The translations under genes were made by a program, and so were the position numbers. Under the pieces are notes generated by a model. That model searched no databases. It was not told the origin of the DNA and was given only the letters and a program-made list of their open reading frames with translations. Of a stretch of DNA of 52,634 nt, positions 46,169-52,634 are shown piece after piece (positions within the stretch are counted from its first letter, which is position 1; each line of letters opens with the position of its first letter). Origin of the DNA: Leucothrix arctica (GTDB taxonomy: Bacteria; Pseudomonadota; Gammaproteobacteria; Thiotrichales; Thiotrichaceae); NCBI RefSeq assembly GCF_003172895.1, contig NZ_QGKL01000027.1, forward strand, positions 1 through 52,634. Reading direction: 5' to 3'.

Positions 46169-46774
46169 ATGAATCTTGATCAATACAAAAATTTACTTGC
46201 GACTGATGTGTCAGATGCTCAAGGCGAAGGCTTTGCGATGGATATTGCCATTAAGTCATTATTAACGCCTGCACCTCGCATGATGGGCATTGCCTTTACG
46301 GTTAAATGTGAAAATCGTAGTAATACGTATTTGCATGATGCGATTTATAGTGCGCCAAAAGGCTCGATAATTGTTGCAGAAACAGATGGTGCTGATTATG
46401 CCGTTGCGGGTGGTAACGTGTGTGCAGTGGCGCAACAGAATGGTATTGCTGGGTTTGTGATTGATGGTGTGATTCGTGACCTTGGTGAGATTCGTAATTT
46501 AAACTTCCCTGTTTATGCGCTTGGTGCGTTTCCAAAGCCGGGTGGTAAGAGTGATGACGGTCAGTCTCAAGTGGAAATTACTTGTGGTGGCGTGACGGTT
46601 AATACTGGGGATTTGATAGTAGCGGACGAGGAGGGTGTTGTTGTGGTTCCTCAGGCTGATATTGAAACGGTTATGCAGAAAGCGTTGAGTAAGTTGGCGG
46701 AGGCGGATGCGCAGTCATTGGCTGAGTGGCGTGAAGGGCATGAGGCTAAAATTAAGGAAATACTAGGGAAGTGA
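46169..46774 (+). CDS. RraA family protein (aldolase-type fold)
   Basis: The 201-residue protein has the RraA/HMG-aldolase family patterns: ATDVSDAQGEGFAMD near the start, GNVCAVAQQNGIAGFVIDGVIRDLGEIR in the middle (glycine loop plus the D-G-x-x-R-D metal/substrate block), and GDLIVADEEGVVVVP. The DG...RD block is the HMG/CHA aldolase active-site signature, while true RNase E inhibitors lack the metal site; so an aldolase or decarboxylase of a 2-oxo acid is more likely. GAGAGGA precedes the ATG. Its stop overlaps the next gene's GTG. Confidence 0.82.
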   Translation: MNLDQYKNLLATDVSDAQGEGFAMDIAIKSLLTPAPRMMGIAFTVKCENRSNTYLHDAIYSAPKGSIIVAETDGADYAVAGGNVCAVAQQNGIAGFVIDGVIRDLGEIRNLNFPVYALGAFPKPGGKSDDGQSQVEITCGGVTVNTGDLIVADEEGVVVVPQADIETVMQKALSKLAEADAQSLAEWREGHEAKIKEILGK

Positions 46775-47196
46775 TAACTTTAAAAGGCCAATGCCTCTGT
46801 GGCGGCATAAAATACGAAGTAGATAAACTAGAGTCTAAAATGGGTAACTGCCATTGCATCATGTGCCGTAAGTTTCATGGTGCAGCTTTCTCAAGTTATG
46901 GCGGAGCAAAATCCGAAGACTTCCGCTGGATAGAAGGTAAAGAATTACTCACCCAGTTCGTTGCTGAGAACGGCACAACTCGCCAGTTTTGCAAAACCTG
47001 TGGCTCTAGTTTGACGTTTGCTGAGCCAAACGATACGGGTGAAGTAGTAGAGTTTGCATTAGGGACTTTGGACTCTGAAATCACCGAACGCCCAGACGTA
47101 CATATTTATACCGACTTTAAAGCGAATTGGTTTGAAGTTGAGGATGGTTTGCCCTGTTATTCAGAAGGTAGAGATAGTGAGCGCATTCAGAAATAA
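46771..47196 (+). CDS. GFA / CENP-V family zinc protein
   Basis: The 141-residue protein has the full GFA zinc pattern: CLCGGIKYEV, GNCHCIMCRKFHG and FCKTCGSSLTF, giving seven cysteines for two zinc sites. The family includes glutathione-dependent formaldehyde-activating enzyme, but most members are uncharacterised. The start is GTG at 46771, overlapping the upstream TGA (GTGA), so translation is coupled to the RraA-like gene. Confidence 0.88.
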   Translation: MITLKGQCLCGGIKYEVDKLESKMGNCHCIMCRKFHGAAFSSYGGAKSEDFRWIEGKELLTQFVAENGTTRQFCKTCGSSLTFAEPNDTGEVVEFALGTLDSEITERPDVHIYTDFKANWFEVEDGLPCYSEGRDSERIQK

Positions 47197-47208
47197 ATTG
47201 TTTTTAGA

Positions 47209-47241
47209 GCGTCATCTCAGGCATGTAATCTGAAATGACGC
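47209..47241. terminator. Inverted repeat between convergent genes
   Basis: GCGTCATCTCAG and CTGAAATGACGC pair over 12 positions with one mismatch around a 9-base loop. It lies between the GFA and thiolase genes. Flanking T content is modest, so bidirectional termination is likely but not sure. Confidence 0.6.
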
Positions 47242-47276
47242 CTTAGCGTTTGAGATGTTATAACGTGCTGTACGAA

Positions 47277-48464
47277 CTACCGCTCAACCGCCATCGCAAT
47301 TCCCATACCCCCACCAATGCACAGCGTCGCCAATCCCTTCTTAGCATCACGACGTTTCATTTCATGCAGTAGAGAAACCAAAATACGAGCGCCTGAAGCG
47401 CCAATAGGGTGACCCAACGCAATTGCTCCGCCATTCACATTGATCTTGTCGATATCCCAGCCCATTGACTCATTCACAGAAAGCGCTTGAGCGGCAAACG
47501 CTTCATTTGCTTCAATCAAGTCTAAATCAGCAACTGACCATCCCGCTTTTTTCAAACACTTTTGGCTAGCAGTAGTCGGCCCAGTGCCCATCACTTTTGC
47601 AGATACACCTGTGGAAGCACATGACACGATACGAGCTAATGGCTCAAGTCCTAGTGCGTCAGCTTGACCGCGAGTCATCACCACGACAGCTGCTGCGCCA
47701 TCATTTAAAGTAGACGCATTACCCGCTGTCACTGTGCCGTTTTTGTCAAATGCCGGACGTAGTTTTGACAAGCTTTCTGCCGTCACTCCTGCACGAGGGC
47801 CTTCGTCTTTATCAAACACGACTGGGTCACCACGACGTTGAGGGATCTCAATAGGCACAATCTCATCTGCAAACACGCCACTGGCTAAAGCCGCTTCTGC
47901 TTTCTGTTGAGACTTTGCTGCAAACTCGTCTTGTTGCTCACGGGTCAGCGTGTACTCATTAACGATATTTTCTGCGGTAATACCCATGTGGTAATCATTC
48001 GTTGCACACCAAAGGCCGTCATTAACCATCGAGTCTTTAAGCGACCAATCCATCATTTTCTTACCATCACGCGAGTTCGGTAGATAGTGAGGTGAGGCGC
48101 TCATGTTCTCTTGACCGCCAGCAATGACAACACTTGCGTCACCACACGTAATCGCTTGATAAGCCAGTTGTACCGACTTCAAACCGCTGCCGCACACTTT
48201 ATTAATAGTCATTGCTGGAACTGACTCAGGTAGTCCAGCTTCAATGCTCGCTTGCCTTGCAGGGTTTTGTCCCAAGCCAGTCGTGAGCACGTTGCCCATA
48301 ATCACTTCATCAACACTGTCTGGTGCAATGCCTGTCTTTTTTACTAAGTCAGCCATAACATTTGCACCCAGCGTCGTAGCAGGTACTTTTGCTAAACTGC
48401 CACCAAAATTACCGACAGGTGTTCTTGCAGCGGCAACAATTACTACATCATCTTTTGTGCTCAT
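47277..48464 (-). CDS. atoB: Acetyl-CoA acetyltransferase (thiolase)
   Basis: Condenses or cleaves acetoacetyl-CoA. The 395 residues carry the acyl-enzyme Cys in [16 protein letters not shown] (about 88-103), [17 protein letters not shown] with the catalytic His (about 343-359), and the second Cys in [14 protein letters not shown] at the C-terminus. Length and motifs fit AtoB/PhaA. It follows the CoA-transferase subunits, so in this operon acetoacetate is activated and then split to two acetyl-CoA. GTAGG before the ATG is a fair ribosome site. Confidence 0.95.
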   Translation of the reverse strand: MSTKDDVVIVAAARTPVGNFGGSLAKVPATTLGANVMADLVKKTGIAPDSVDEVIMGNVLTTGLGQNPARQASIEAGLPESVPAMTINKVCGSGLKSVQLAYQAITCGDASVVIAGGQENMSASPHYLPNSRDGKKMMDWSLKDSMVNDGLWCATNDYHMGITAENIVNEYTLTREQQDEFAAKSQQKAEAALASGVFADEIVPIEIPQRRGDPVVFDKDEGPRAGVTAESLSKLRPAFDKNGTVTAGNASTLNDGAAAVVVMTRGQADALGLEPLARIVSCASTGVSAKVMGTGPTTASQKCLKKAGWSVADLDLIEANEAFAAQALSVNESMGWDIDKINVNGGAIALGHPIGASGARILVSLLHEMKRRDAKKGLATLCIGGGMGIAMAVER

Positions 48465-48492
48465 TTTCCTACCTACTCTAATTTTTTATGTC

Positions 48493-48521
48493 GCATCAGT
48501 CAGTTATAAACTGGCTGATGC
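48493..48521. terminator. Hairpin between the CoA-transferase B and thiolase genes
   Basis: GCATCAGTCAGTT and AACTGGCTGATGC pair around ATA over 13 bp (one G-U as plus-strand RNA, one mismatch as minus). No T run on the gene strand. It may tune thiolase expression or protect the upstream message. Confidence 0.5.
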
Positions 48522-48540
48522 ATTTTACAACACGCTTATC

Positions 48541-49197
48541 TTAAAATGTCATCTCAGGTACATGGTCTGGTATGACGAGTTCGCCTTCGGTCAGTGTTTG
48601 AATCTCTTCAACGCTGACGCCTGGCGCACGTTCACGCAAGACAAACTTGCCACCTTCAATGTCCATTAGCGCAAGATCGGTCAGGACACGTTTGATGCAG
48701 CCTTTACCGGTTAGTGGCAAGGTGCACTCTGACAGCAGTTTAGATTGGCCATGTTTAGACGCGTGCATCATCGTTACGATGATGTTGTCAGCGCCTGCAA
48801 CTAAGTCCATTGCGCCGCCCATGCCTTTGATAAGCTTGCCCGGAATCATATAAGACGCAATATTGCCTTGGCAATCCACCTCAAATGCCCCCAGTACCGT
48901 GAGGTCAACGTGACCACCACGAATCATTGCAAAAGACTCTGCTGATGAGAATAGGGAAGCGCCATCGACCATGGTAACGGTTTGTTTTCCTGCATTGATT
49001 AGGTCTGCGTCAACCTCTTCATCCAGTGGGAATTGACCCATGCCGAGTAGGCCGTTTTCTGATTGCAGCATGACCTGCATGCCGTTGGGAATATAGTTAG
49101 CTGCTAAGGTCGGAATGCCAATACCTAAGTTGACGTAAAAACCATCTTGAAATTCTTGAGCGACGCGTTGAGCGAGTTGTTCACGAGTTAAAGCCAT
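48541..49197 (-). CDS. scoB: 3-oxoacid CoA-transferase, subunit B
   Basis: The 218-residue subunit has YVNLGIGIPTLAANYIPNGM and the catalytic Glu in SENGLLGMG (about 46-54), then GGHVDLTVLGAFEVD. With subunit A it moves CoA from succinyl-CoA (or acetyl-CoA) to acetoacetate. AAGGAG 9 bases before the ATG overlaps the subunit A stop. Confidence 0.94.
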   Translation of the reverse strand: MALTREQLAQRVAQEFQDGFYVNLGIGIPTLAANYIPNGMQVMLQSENGLLGMGQFPLDEEVDADLINAGKQTVTMVDGASLFSSAESFAMIRGGHVDLTVLGAFEVDCQGNIASYMIPGKLIKGMGGAMDLVAGADNIIVTMMHASKHGQSKLLSECTLPLTGKGCIKRVLTDLALMDIEGGKFVLRERAPGVSVEEIQTLTEGELVIPDHVPEMTF

Positions 49198-49209
49198 GTC
49201 AAATTCTCC

Positions 49210-49911
49210 TTAAGCGCTGCGCACAGTGCGTTGTTCGATGTCTTTTGCAAACGTGCCTAAAATGACGCGGTTAACATAAATACCCGGTAAGTGAATCTCG
49301 TCTGGGTCAAGCTCGCCAACTTCGACAATCTCTTCGACCTCTACGACTGAAATTTTGCCAGCGGTAATTGCCATTGGGTTAAAGTTGCGAGCCGTTTTGC
49401 GGAACATCAAGTTACCGAAGCGGTCAGCTTTCCATGCTTTAGCAATGGCAAAGTCACCTTTTAGTGCTTCTTCGAGAATGTAGTGACGACCGTCAAATAC
49501 GCGTGTTTCTTTGCCTTCACCAACGGGTGTGCCGTAACCGGTAGCCGTGTAGAAAGCAGGGATGCCCGCACCGCCAGCGCGCATTTTTTCAGCGAGTGTG
49601 CCTTGTGGTGTTAGTTCGACTTCTAATTCGCCGCTCATCATTTGCGCTTCGAACAGCGCATTTTCACCGACATAAGAGGCGATCATTTTTTTGATCTGTT
49701 TGTCTTCTAGTAACAAGCCTAAGCCTTTACCGTCAACGCCAGCGTTGTTAGAGGCGATGGTTAAGCCTTTTGTGCCTTTGCGTTTAATTTCTTTGATGAG
49801 ATTTTCAGGGATTCCACAGAGGCCAAAACCTCCAGCGATCACTGTCATGTTATCTTCAAGGCCGTCCAGCGCCTCTTCGTAACTGCTAACTACCTTGTCA
49901 AATCCAGCCAC
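49210..49911 (-). CDS. scoA: 3-oxoacid CoA-transferase, subunit A
   Basis: The 233-residue subunit starts (as GTG) with [20 protein letters not shown], the usual family start, and has the CoA-binding motif [13 protein letters not shown] (about 27-39). GTG at 49911 has a near-perfect AGGAGG 6 bases upstream; the frame stays open further but without resemblance. It forms the AB pair of a SCOT-type transferase and is the first gene of the operon, divergent from a LysR regulator. Confidence 0.93.
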   Translation of the reverse strand: MAGFDKVVSSYEEALDGLEDNMTVIAGGFGLCGIPENLIKEIKRKGTKGLTIASNNAGVDGKGLGLLLEDKQIKKMIASYVGENALFEAQMMSGELEVELTPQGTLAEKMRAGGAGIPAFYTATGYGTPVGEGKETRVFDGRHYILEEALKGDFAIAKAWKADRFGNLMFRKTARNFNPMAITAGKISVVEVEEIVEVGELDPDEIHLPGIYVNRVILGTFAKDIEQRTVRSA

Positions 49912-49987
49912 CGTAATCCTCCTGCCTATTTCGTCATAAGATTTGTTTAGGTTGCAAGAAATCGTTATATTAATCAATTTGTATTTT

Positions 49988-49999
49988 TCAATGTATTGA
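49988..49999. promoter_or_regulatory. LysR-type binding motif candidate
   Basis: TCAAT-GT-ATTGA is a T...A inverted repeat between the lysR-type and scoA genes, where autoregulating LysR proteins bind. A wider ATCAAT...ATTGAT pair (49972-50000) surrounds it. Confidence 0.45.
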
Positions 50000-50015
50000 T
50001 AACTTTAAACTATTA

Positions 50016-50909
50016 ATGACTATCCCAATAAATCAAGTAATCGCGTTTAGCGCAGTCGCACGCACGGGCAGTTTTGCTGAAGCTGCAATTCAATTACACC
50101 TGTCGCAACCGTCGCTGAGCATTTCCATTAAAAACCTTGAAGAAGCGTTGGGTGGTAAGCTTTTCTCTCGCACGACGCGTTCGGTGTCGCTGACACCTGA
50201 GGGGAAAGCATTTTATCCTGTCGCACGGAGGCTGCTGTCAGATTGGGAGCAGTCAATGCAGGATGTGCGTAATCACTTCGCGCTGCGTCGAGGGAAGTTG
50301 GATATTGCTGCGATGCCAACTTATGCAACAAATCGATTACCTAAGTTACTTGCTGAGTTTCATAAGGCATATCCTGATATTCATGTGACTGTCCATGATG
50401 TGATTGCTGAAAGTGTGGTGGAAATGGTGCGGGAAGGGCGTTGTGAATTAGGCGTGACGTTTGCTCCAGATGACGCGCTGGATCTTGATTTTAAGTCGTT
50501 ATTTAAAGATCGGTTCGTTGCAATTTTGCCAGCGGGTCATGAACTGCTAGAGAAAACAGAACTGAAGTGGTCTGAAGTGCTTCGTTATCCGCACATTAGT
50601 TTGCAGCGACCTGCGGGAACGCGTTTATTGATTGATAAGGCGTTAGCGGAGAAAGGGTTGTCGATGACTCCGTCGTTTGAGTCGCATCAGTTGGTGAGTA
50701 TTGGGCGTATGGTGAGCGAAGGGCTTGGCTTGAGTGTGGTGCCTAGTACTAGTCGCTTGCAAATGGAGGAGATGGGGGTTGAGTGTCGGGAAGTTTCATC
50801 GCCAGTGATTACTTATGAACTGGGGATTGTCACTAGGCGGCAGCAGACGTTGTCGGTGGCTGGGCAGGCTATGCAGGCTTGTATTTTAGATAGCCTGAGC
50901 CACCTCTAG
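50016..50909 (+). CDS. LysR-family transcriptional regulator
   Basis: The 297-residue protein has the LysR winged helix (about 1-60: AFSAVARTGSFAEAAIQLHLSQPSLSISIKNLEE and LFSRTTRSVSLTPEG) and a substrate-binding domain with RGKLDIAAMPTYATNRLPKLLAEFHKAYPDI and VREGRCELGVTF. It is divergent from scoAB-atoB, so it likely controls acetoacetate use; the inducer is unknown. No ribosome site is evident before the ATG, so the message may be leaderless or weakly translated. Confidence 0.92.
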   Translation: MTIPINQVIAFSAVARTGSFAEAAIQLHLSQPSLSISIKNLEEALGGKLFSRTTRSVSLTPEGKAFYPVARRLLSDWEQSMQDVRNHFALRRGKLDIAAMPTYATNRLPKLLAEFHKAYPDIHVTVHDVIAESVVEMVREGRCELGVTFAPDDALDLDFKSLFKDRFVAILPAGHELLEKTELKWSEVLRYPHISLQRPAGTRLLIDKALAEKGLSMTPSFESHQLVSIGRMVSEGLGLSVVPSTSRLQMEEMGVECREVSSPVITYELGIVTRRQQTLSVAGQAMQACILDSLSHL

Positions 50910-51012
50910 TTTATTTTGTAGTCTAAATGTTCGTGTTGTAACTTAAGTAAGAGTAGTGAAGAGATTCAGGTGGTACGAGGTGTGTGTGATGGAGTTATTC
51001 TGACGCACAAAA

Positions 51013-51034
51013 AAGACCGACAAAAGTCGGTCTT
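51013..51034 (-). terminator. Terminator after secreted protein copy 1
   Basis: AAGACCGAC and GTCGGTCTT pair perfectly around a 4-base loop, followed on the minus strand by TTTTT. It ends a 75-base 3' UTR conserved in all three copies. Confidence 0.92.
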
Positions 51035-51038
51035 AAAA

Positions 51039-51048
51039 GGGAGGAGTG
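51039..51048 (-). ncRNA. Conserved CU-rich 3'UTR element, copy 1 (possible sRNA seed)
   Basis: The minus-strand RNA reads CACUCCUCCC, unpaired by eye and just 5' of the terminator. It is complementary to Shine-Dalgarno sequences and is identical in the three copies. A 3'UTR-derived small RNA is a hypothesis. Confidence 0.35.
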
Positions 51049-51086
51049 TAGAATGAAATAAACTGCGGTCTTACAAGGTGCTGCTA

Positions 51087-51449
51087 TTAATCGTTATCGC
51101 TATGACGATCTTCGTTGTAGCTCACATCAACATTTACTAGACCAACAAAACCTAATTGACCGTTTGCGCCCATGCGCTCTTGAACAGTTACATAAGATCC
51201 GTTTTGTAGTTTTGCTGAGTCAACATCTGCATCAATTGCAAAGATATCTAACTCATTGAATAGTTGGCTTGGTGAAGCAGACTGTAGTTGAGACAATTTG
51301 TTTGTACCCAACTGGTAAGCTGCTGCACGGCTAGACGCTGTTTCAGTCGTTAGCGTGTCTTTTGTGTGCTGCTCGAAGTCATATGCCTGTGCTGCTGATG
51401 CGCCGATTAAAAGAACTGATGCTGCTACTAGTGAAGTTAACGTTTTCAT
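51087..51449 (-). CDS. Small secreted protein, DUF3316-like, copy 1
   Basis: The 120-residue protein has a signal peptide ending ASAAQA-YDFEQ, so the mature form is about 97 residues in the periplasm or outside. The rest is a single small domain: a helix-rich start (ASSRAAAYQLGTNKLSQLQS), then two beta-like stretches (SYVTVQERMGANGQLGFVGL and VNVDVSYNEDR), which resembles DUF3316 proteins. It ends in an acidic tail SDND. It is the most diverged of three tandem copies. No function is known to me. AGGA lies about 10 bases before the ATG. Confidence 0.8.
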   Translation of the reverse strand: MKTLTSLVAASVLLIGASAAQAYDFEQHTKDTLTTETASSRAAAYQLGTNKLSQLQSASPSQLFNELDIFAIDADVDSAKLQNGSYVTVQERMGANGQLGFVGLVNVDVSYNEDRHSDND

Positions 51450-51488
51450 AGTTTTTTTTCCTATCGAAGGTTTCGTTTAAGTGGGTCT

Positions 51489-51534
51489 ACTATGCCACGG
51501 TGATGCTGACAGGAAACTTTCAGGAAAATGACAT
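51489..51534 (-). promoter_or_regulatory. Promoter with three 11-bp-phased direct repeats, copy 1
   Basis: On the minus strand ATGTCAT (528-534), CTGAAAG (517-523) and CTGTCAG (506-512 of 51 kb) repeat exactly every 11 bp, then 11 bp on comes CATAGT (51489-51494), a -10-like hexamer. This is the layout of PhoB and other OmpR-family activator sites that replace the -35. Confidence 0.55.
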
Positions 51535-51615
51535 TGCTGCCATTTAAGACTTTTTTTGTCATTAAATTGAAATGGTTATTCAGCTTTATAAAAAACATTT
51601 CTCGCAAACAAAAAA

Positions 51616-51635
51616 AGACCGGTAAAAGCCGGTCT
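51616..51635 (-). terminator. Terminator after secreted protein copy 2
   Basis: AGACCGGT and GCCGGTCT pair (one G-U) around a 4-base loop; the minus strand continues with TTTTTTT. Confidence 0.9.
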
Positions 51636-51640
51636 AAATA

Positions 51641-51650
51641 GGGAGGAGTG
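51641..51650 (-). ncRNA. Conserved CU-rich 3'UTR element, copy 2
   Basis: CACUCCUCCC as RNA, the same ten bases as in copies 1 and 3. In this copy the bases before it (CAGTTTAT...ATAAACTG, 51654-51672) form an extra 8-bp hairpin. Confidence 0.35.
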
Positions 51651-51691
51651 TGCAGTTTATGCAATAAACTGCGGTCTTTCAGGTATTGCTA

Positions 51692-52054
51692 TTAATCGTT
51701 GTCGCTATCGCGGTCTTCGTTATAGCTAACATCAACATTAACTAAACCAACATAACCAAGTTTGCCATTTGCTGCTGTACGCTCTTGAACCGTCACATAA
51801 GCACCATCTTTAATACGAGTTGAACTCTTGTCAGCATCCAAAGAGAAGATGTCTAATTCATTGAATAGTTGACGTGGAGAAGCAGACTGTAGCTGTGTCA
51901 ATTTGTTAAGACCTAACTGGTAAGCGTCAGCACGACTAGACGCCGTTTCAGTTGTTAGCGTGTCTTTTGTTTGCTGCTCAAAGTCATATGCTTGAGCTGC
52001 TGACGCGCCGATTAAAAGAACGGATGCTGCTACTAGTGAAGTTAACGTTTTCAT
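51692..52054 (-). CDS. Small secreted protein, DUF3316-like, copy 2
   Basis: A 120-residue paralogue with the same signal peptide and layout as copy 1, about four-fifths identical, and closer to copy 3 (QSASPRQLFNELDIFSLDAD is shared by 2 and 3). I use the ATG at 52054, which keeps the shared MKTLTSLVAASVLLIGASAA start; an upstream frame to 52150 is not conserved. Repeat unit length from copy 1 to 2 is 605 bp. Confidence 0.8.
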   Translation of the reverse strand: MKTLTSLVAASVLLIGASAAQAYDFEQQTKDTLTTETASSRADAYQLGLNKLTQLQSASPRQLFNELDIFSLDADKSSTRIKDGAYVTVQERTAANGKLGYVGLVNVDVSYNEDRDSDND

Positions 52055-52094
52055 AATATGTTTTCCTGTTGAAGGTTCTCGTTTAAGTGGGTTA

Positions 52095-52141
52095 ACTATG
52101 ACATTGTGATGCTGACACAAACCTTTCAGAGAAAATGACAT
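52095..52141 (-). promoter_or_regulatory. Promoter with phased direct repeats, copy 2
   Basis: ATGTCAT, CTGAAAG and GTGTCAG lie at 52135-52141, 52123-52129 and 52112-52118, spaced 12 and 11 bp. CATAGT (52095-52100) is again at the same distance. The block is better conserved than the DNA around it. Confidence 0.55.
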
Positions 52142-52200
52142 TACTGCCATTTACTGACTTTATTTGTTATTAAATTAAATCGGTTATTTACAGACAAAAA

Positions 52201-52222
52201 AAGACCGACAAAAGCCGGTCTT
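52201..52222 (-). terminator. Terminator after secreted protein copy 3
   Basis: AAGACCG(A) and (C)CGGTCTT pair around a short loop; a T run follows on the minus strand. Confidence 0.9.
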
Positions 52223-52226
52223 AAAA

Positions 52227-52236
52227 GGGAGGAGTG
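52227..52236 (-). ncRNA. Conserved CU-rich 3'UTR element, copy 3
   Basis: CACUCCUCCC as RNA, identical to copies 1 and 2, just upstream of the terminator. Confidence 0.35.
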
Positions 52237-52274
52237 CAGAATGAAATAAACTGCGGTCTTACAGGGTGATGCTA

Positions 52275-52634
52275 TTAATCGTTATCGCTCTGACGCTCTT
52301 CAAGGTAACTCACGTCAACATTTACTAGACCAACATAACCAGCTTGTCCGTTTGGTGCTGTACGTTCTTGGACAGTAATGTATGCGCCATCGTTTAGGCG
52401 AGTCGTGCTTTCATCGGCATCCAAAGAAAAGATATCTAGTTCATTGAACAGTTGACGGGGTGAAGCAGACTGTAGTTGTGTCAATTTATTCAGACCCAGC
52501 TGGTAAGCTTCAGAACGGCTTGAAGCAGTTTCTGTCATGACGGTGTCTTTTTCATTTTGCTCGAAGTCATATGCTTGAGCTGCTGACGCGCCGATTAAAA
52601 GAACGGATGCTGCTACTAGTGAAGTTAACGTTTT
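52275..52634 (-). CDS. Small secreted protein, DUF3316-like, copy 3 (start codon just outside)
   Basis: The window's last base is the first base of codon 2, so only the ATG is missing. The signal peptide region (about 80 bases) is identical at DNA level to copy 2, while the middle and end differ (FEQNEKDTVMTETASSRSEA and SYLEERQSDND). This pattern suggests recent duplication or gene conversion at the 5' end. Unit length from copy 2 to 3 is 583 bp. Further copies may lie to the right. Confidence 0.8.
   Translation of the reverse strand, partial: KTLTSLVAASVLLIGASAAQAYDFEQNEKDTVMTETASSRSEAYQLGLNKLTQLQSASPRQLFNELDIFSLDADESTTRLNDGAYITVQERTAPNGQAGYVGLVNVDVSYLEERQSDND

Noticed and set aside
51041-51059. 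Plus-strand AGGAG followed by ATG AAA TAA beside the copy 1 terminator
   Set aside because: A two-codon frame; the conservation is better explained by the minus-strand 3'UTR, and copy 2 lacks the ATG AAA TAA.

Overview
The window looks like chromosome from a gammaproteobacterium, probably marine or aquatic. Evidence: a type IV pilin start behind a sigma-54 promoter, mreBCD, the algZ/algR pair divergent from argH, the accD-folC-SPOR-cvpA-purF run, paired rpmB-rpmG, an E. coli-type SerA with ACT domain, and Dld with strong E. coli similarity. Base composition is moderate and even. I found no prophage, insertion sequence, CRISPR array, rRNA or tRNA. The genus cannot be fixed from this sequence.

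Layout. 1-7.8 kb: pilin 5' end, rluB, a PPK2 polyphosphate kinase, an Atm1-type ABC exporter, a membrane-anchored coiled-coil protein of unknown role, mltA and a YbfF-like esterase. 8-12.8 kb: mreBCD (mreC lacks a normal start codon), a glycerophosphodiester phosphodiesterase and serA. 12.8-18.7 kb: two divergent D-lactate/2-hydroxyacid-type flavoenzymes, Dld and a 1281-residue FAD/Fe-S protein. 18.9-25.5 kb: a branched-chain-type ABC importer (binding protein, two permeases, two ATPases) with an Asp/Glu/hydantoin-type racemase, facing a GntR/FCD regulator. Two pairs of 12-bp palindromes lie between them. 25.5-33 kb: L,D-transpeptidase, purF, cvpA, SPOR protein, folC, accD, the decayed end of trpA, and trpF. 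33-37.4 kb: cytochrome P450 with a DUF2156 acyltransferase, then algR/algZ. 37.6-46 kb: argH, a Gld-type ABC cassette, rpmG/rpmB, ilvA, rpiA and a divergent MTHFR-like protein. 46-51 kb: RraA-like and GFA-family genes, then the ketone-body operon (CoA-transferase A and B, thiolase) with a divergent LysR regulator. 51-52.6 kb: a tandem array of at least three small secreted DUF3316-like proteins.

The strongest signals for follow-up are: (a) the mreC start, where a good ribosome binding site precedes ATC rather than ATG; (b) a trpA relic between trpF and accD, showing loss of trpBA from this locus; (c) the 21-bp-spaced palindrome pairs of the transporter/racemase/GntR locus; (d) the tandem secreted-protein array, whose promoters carry 11-bp-phased direct repeats and whose 3' untranslated regions share a CU-rich, anti-Shine-Dalgarno-like element before a strong terminator, as in 3'UTR-derived small RNAs; and (e) the abutting P450/DUF2156 pair.

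Limits: all functions are read by eye from motifs and neighbours. No database search, structure prediction or folding computation was run.
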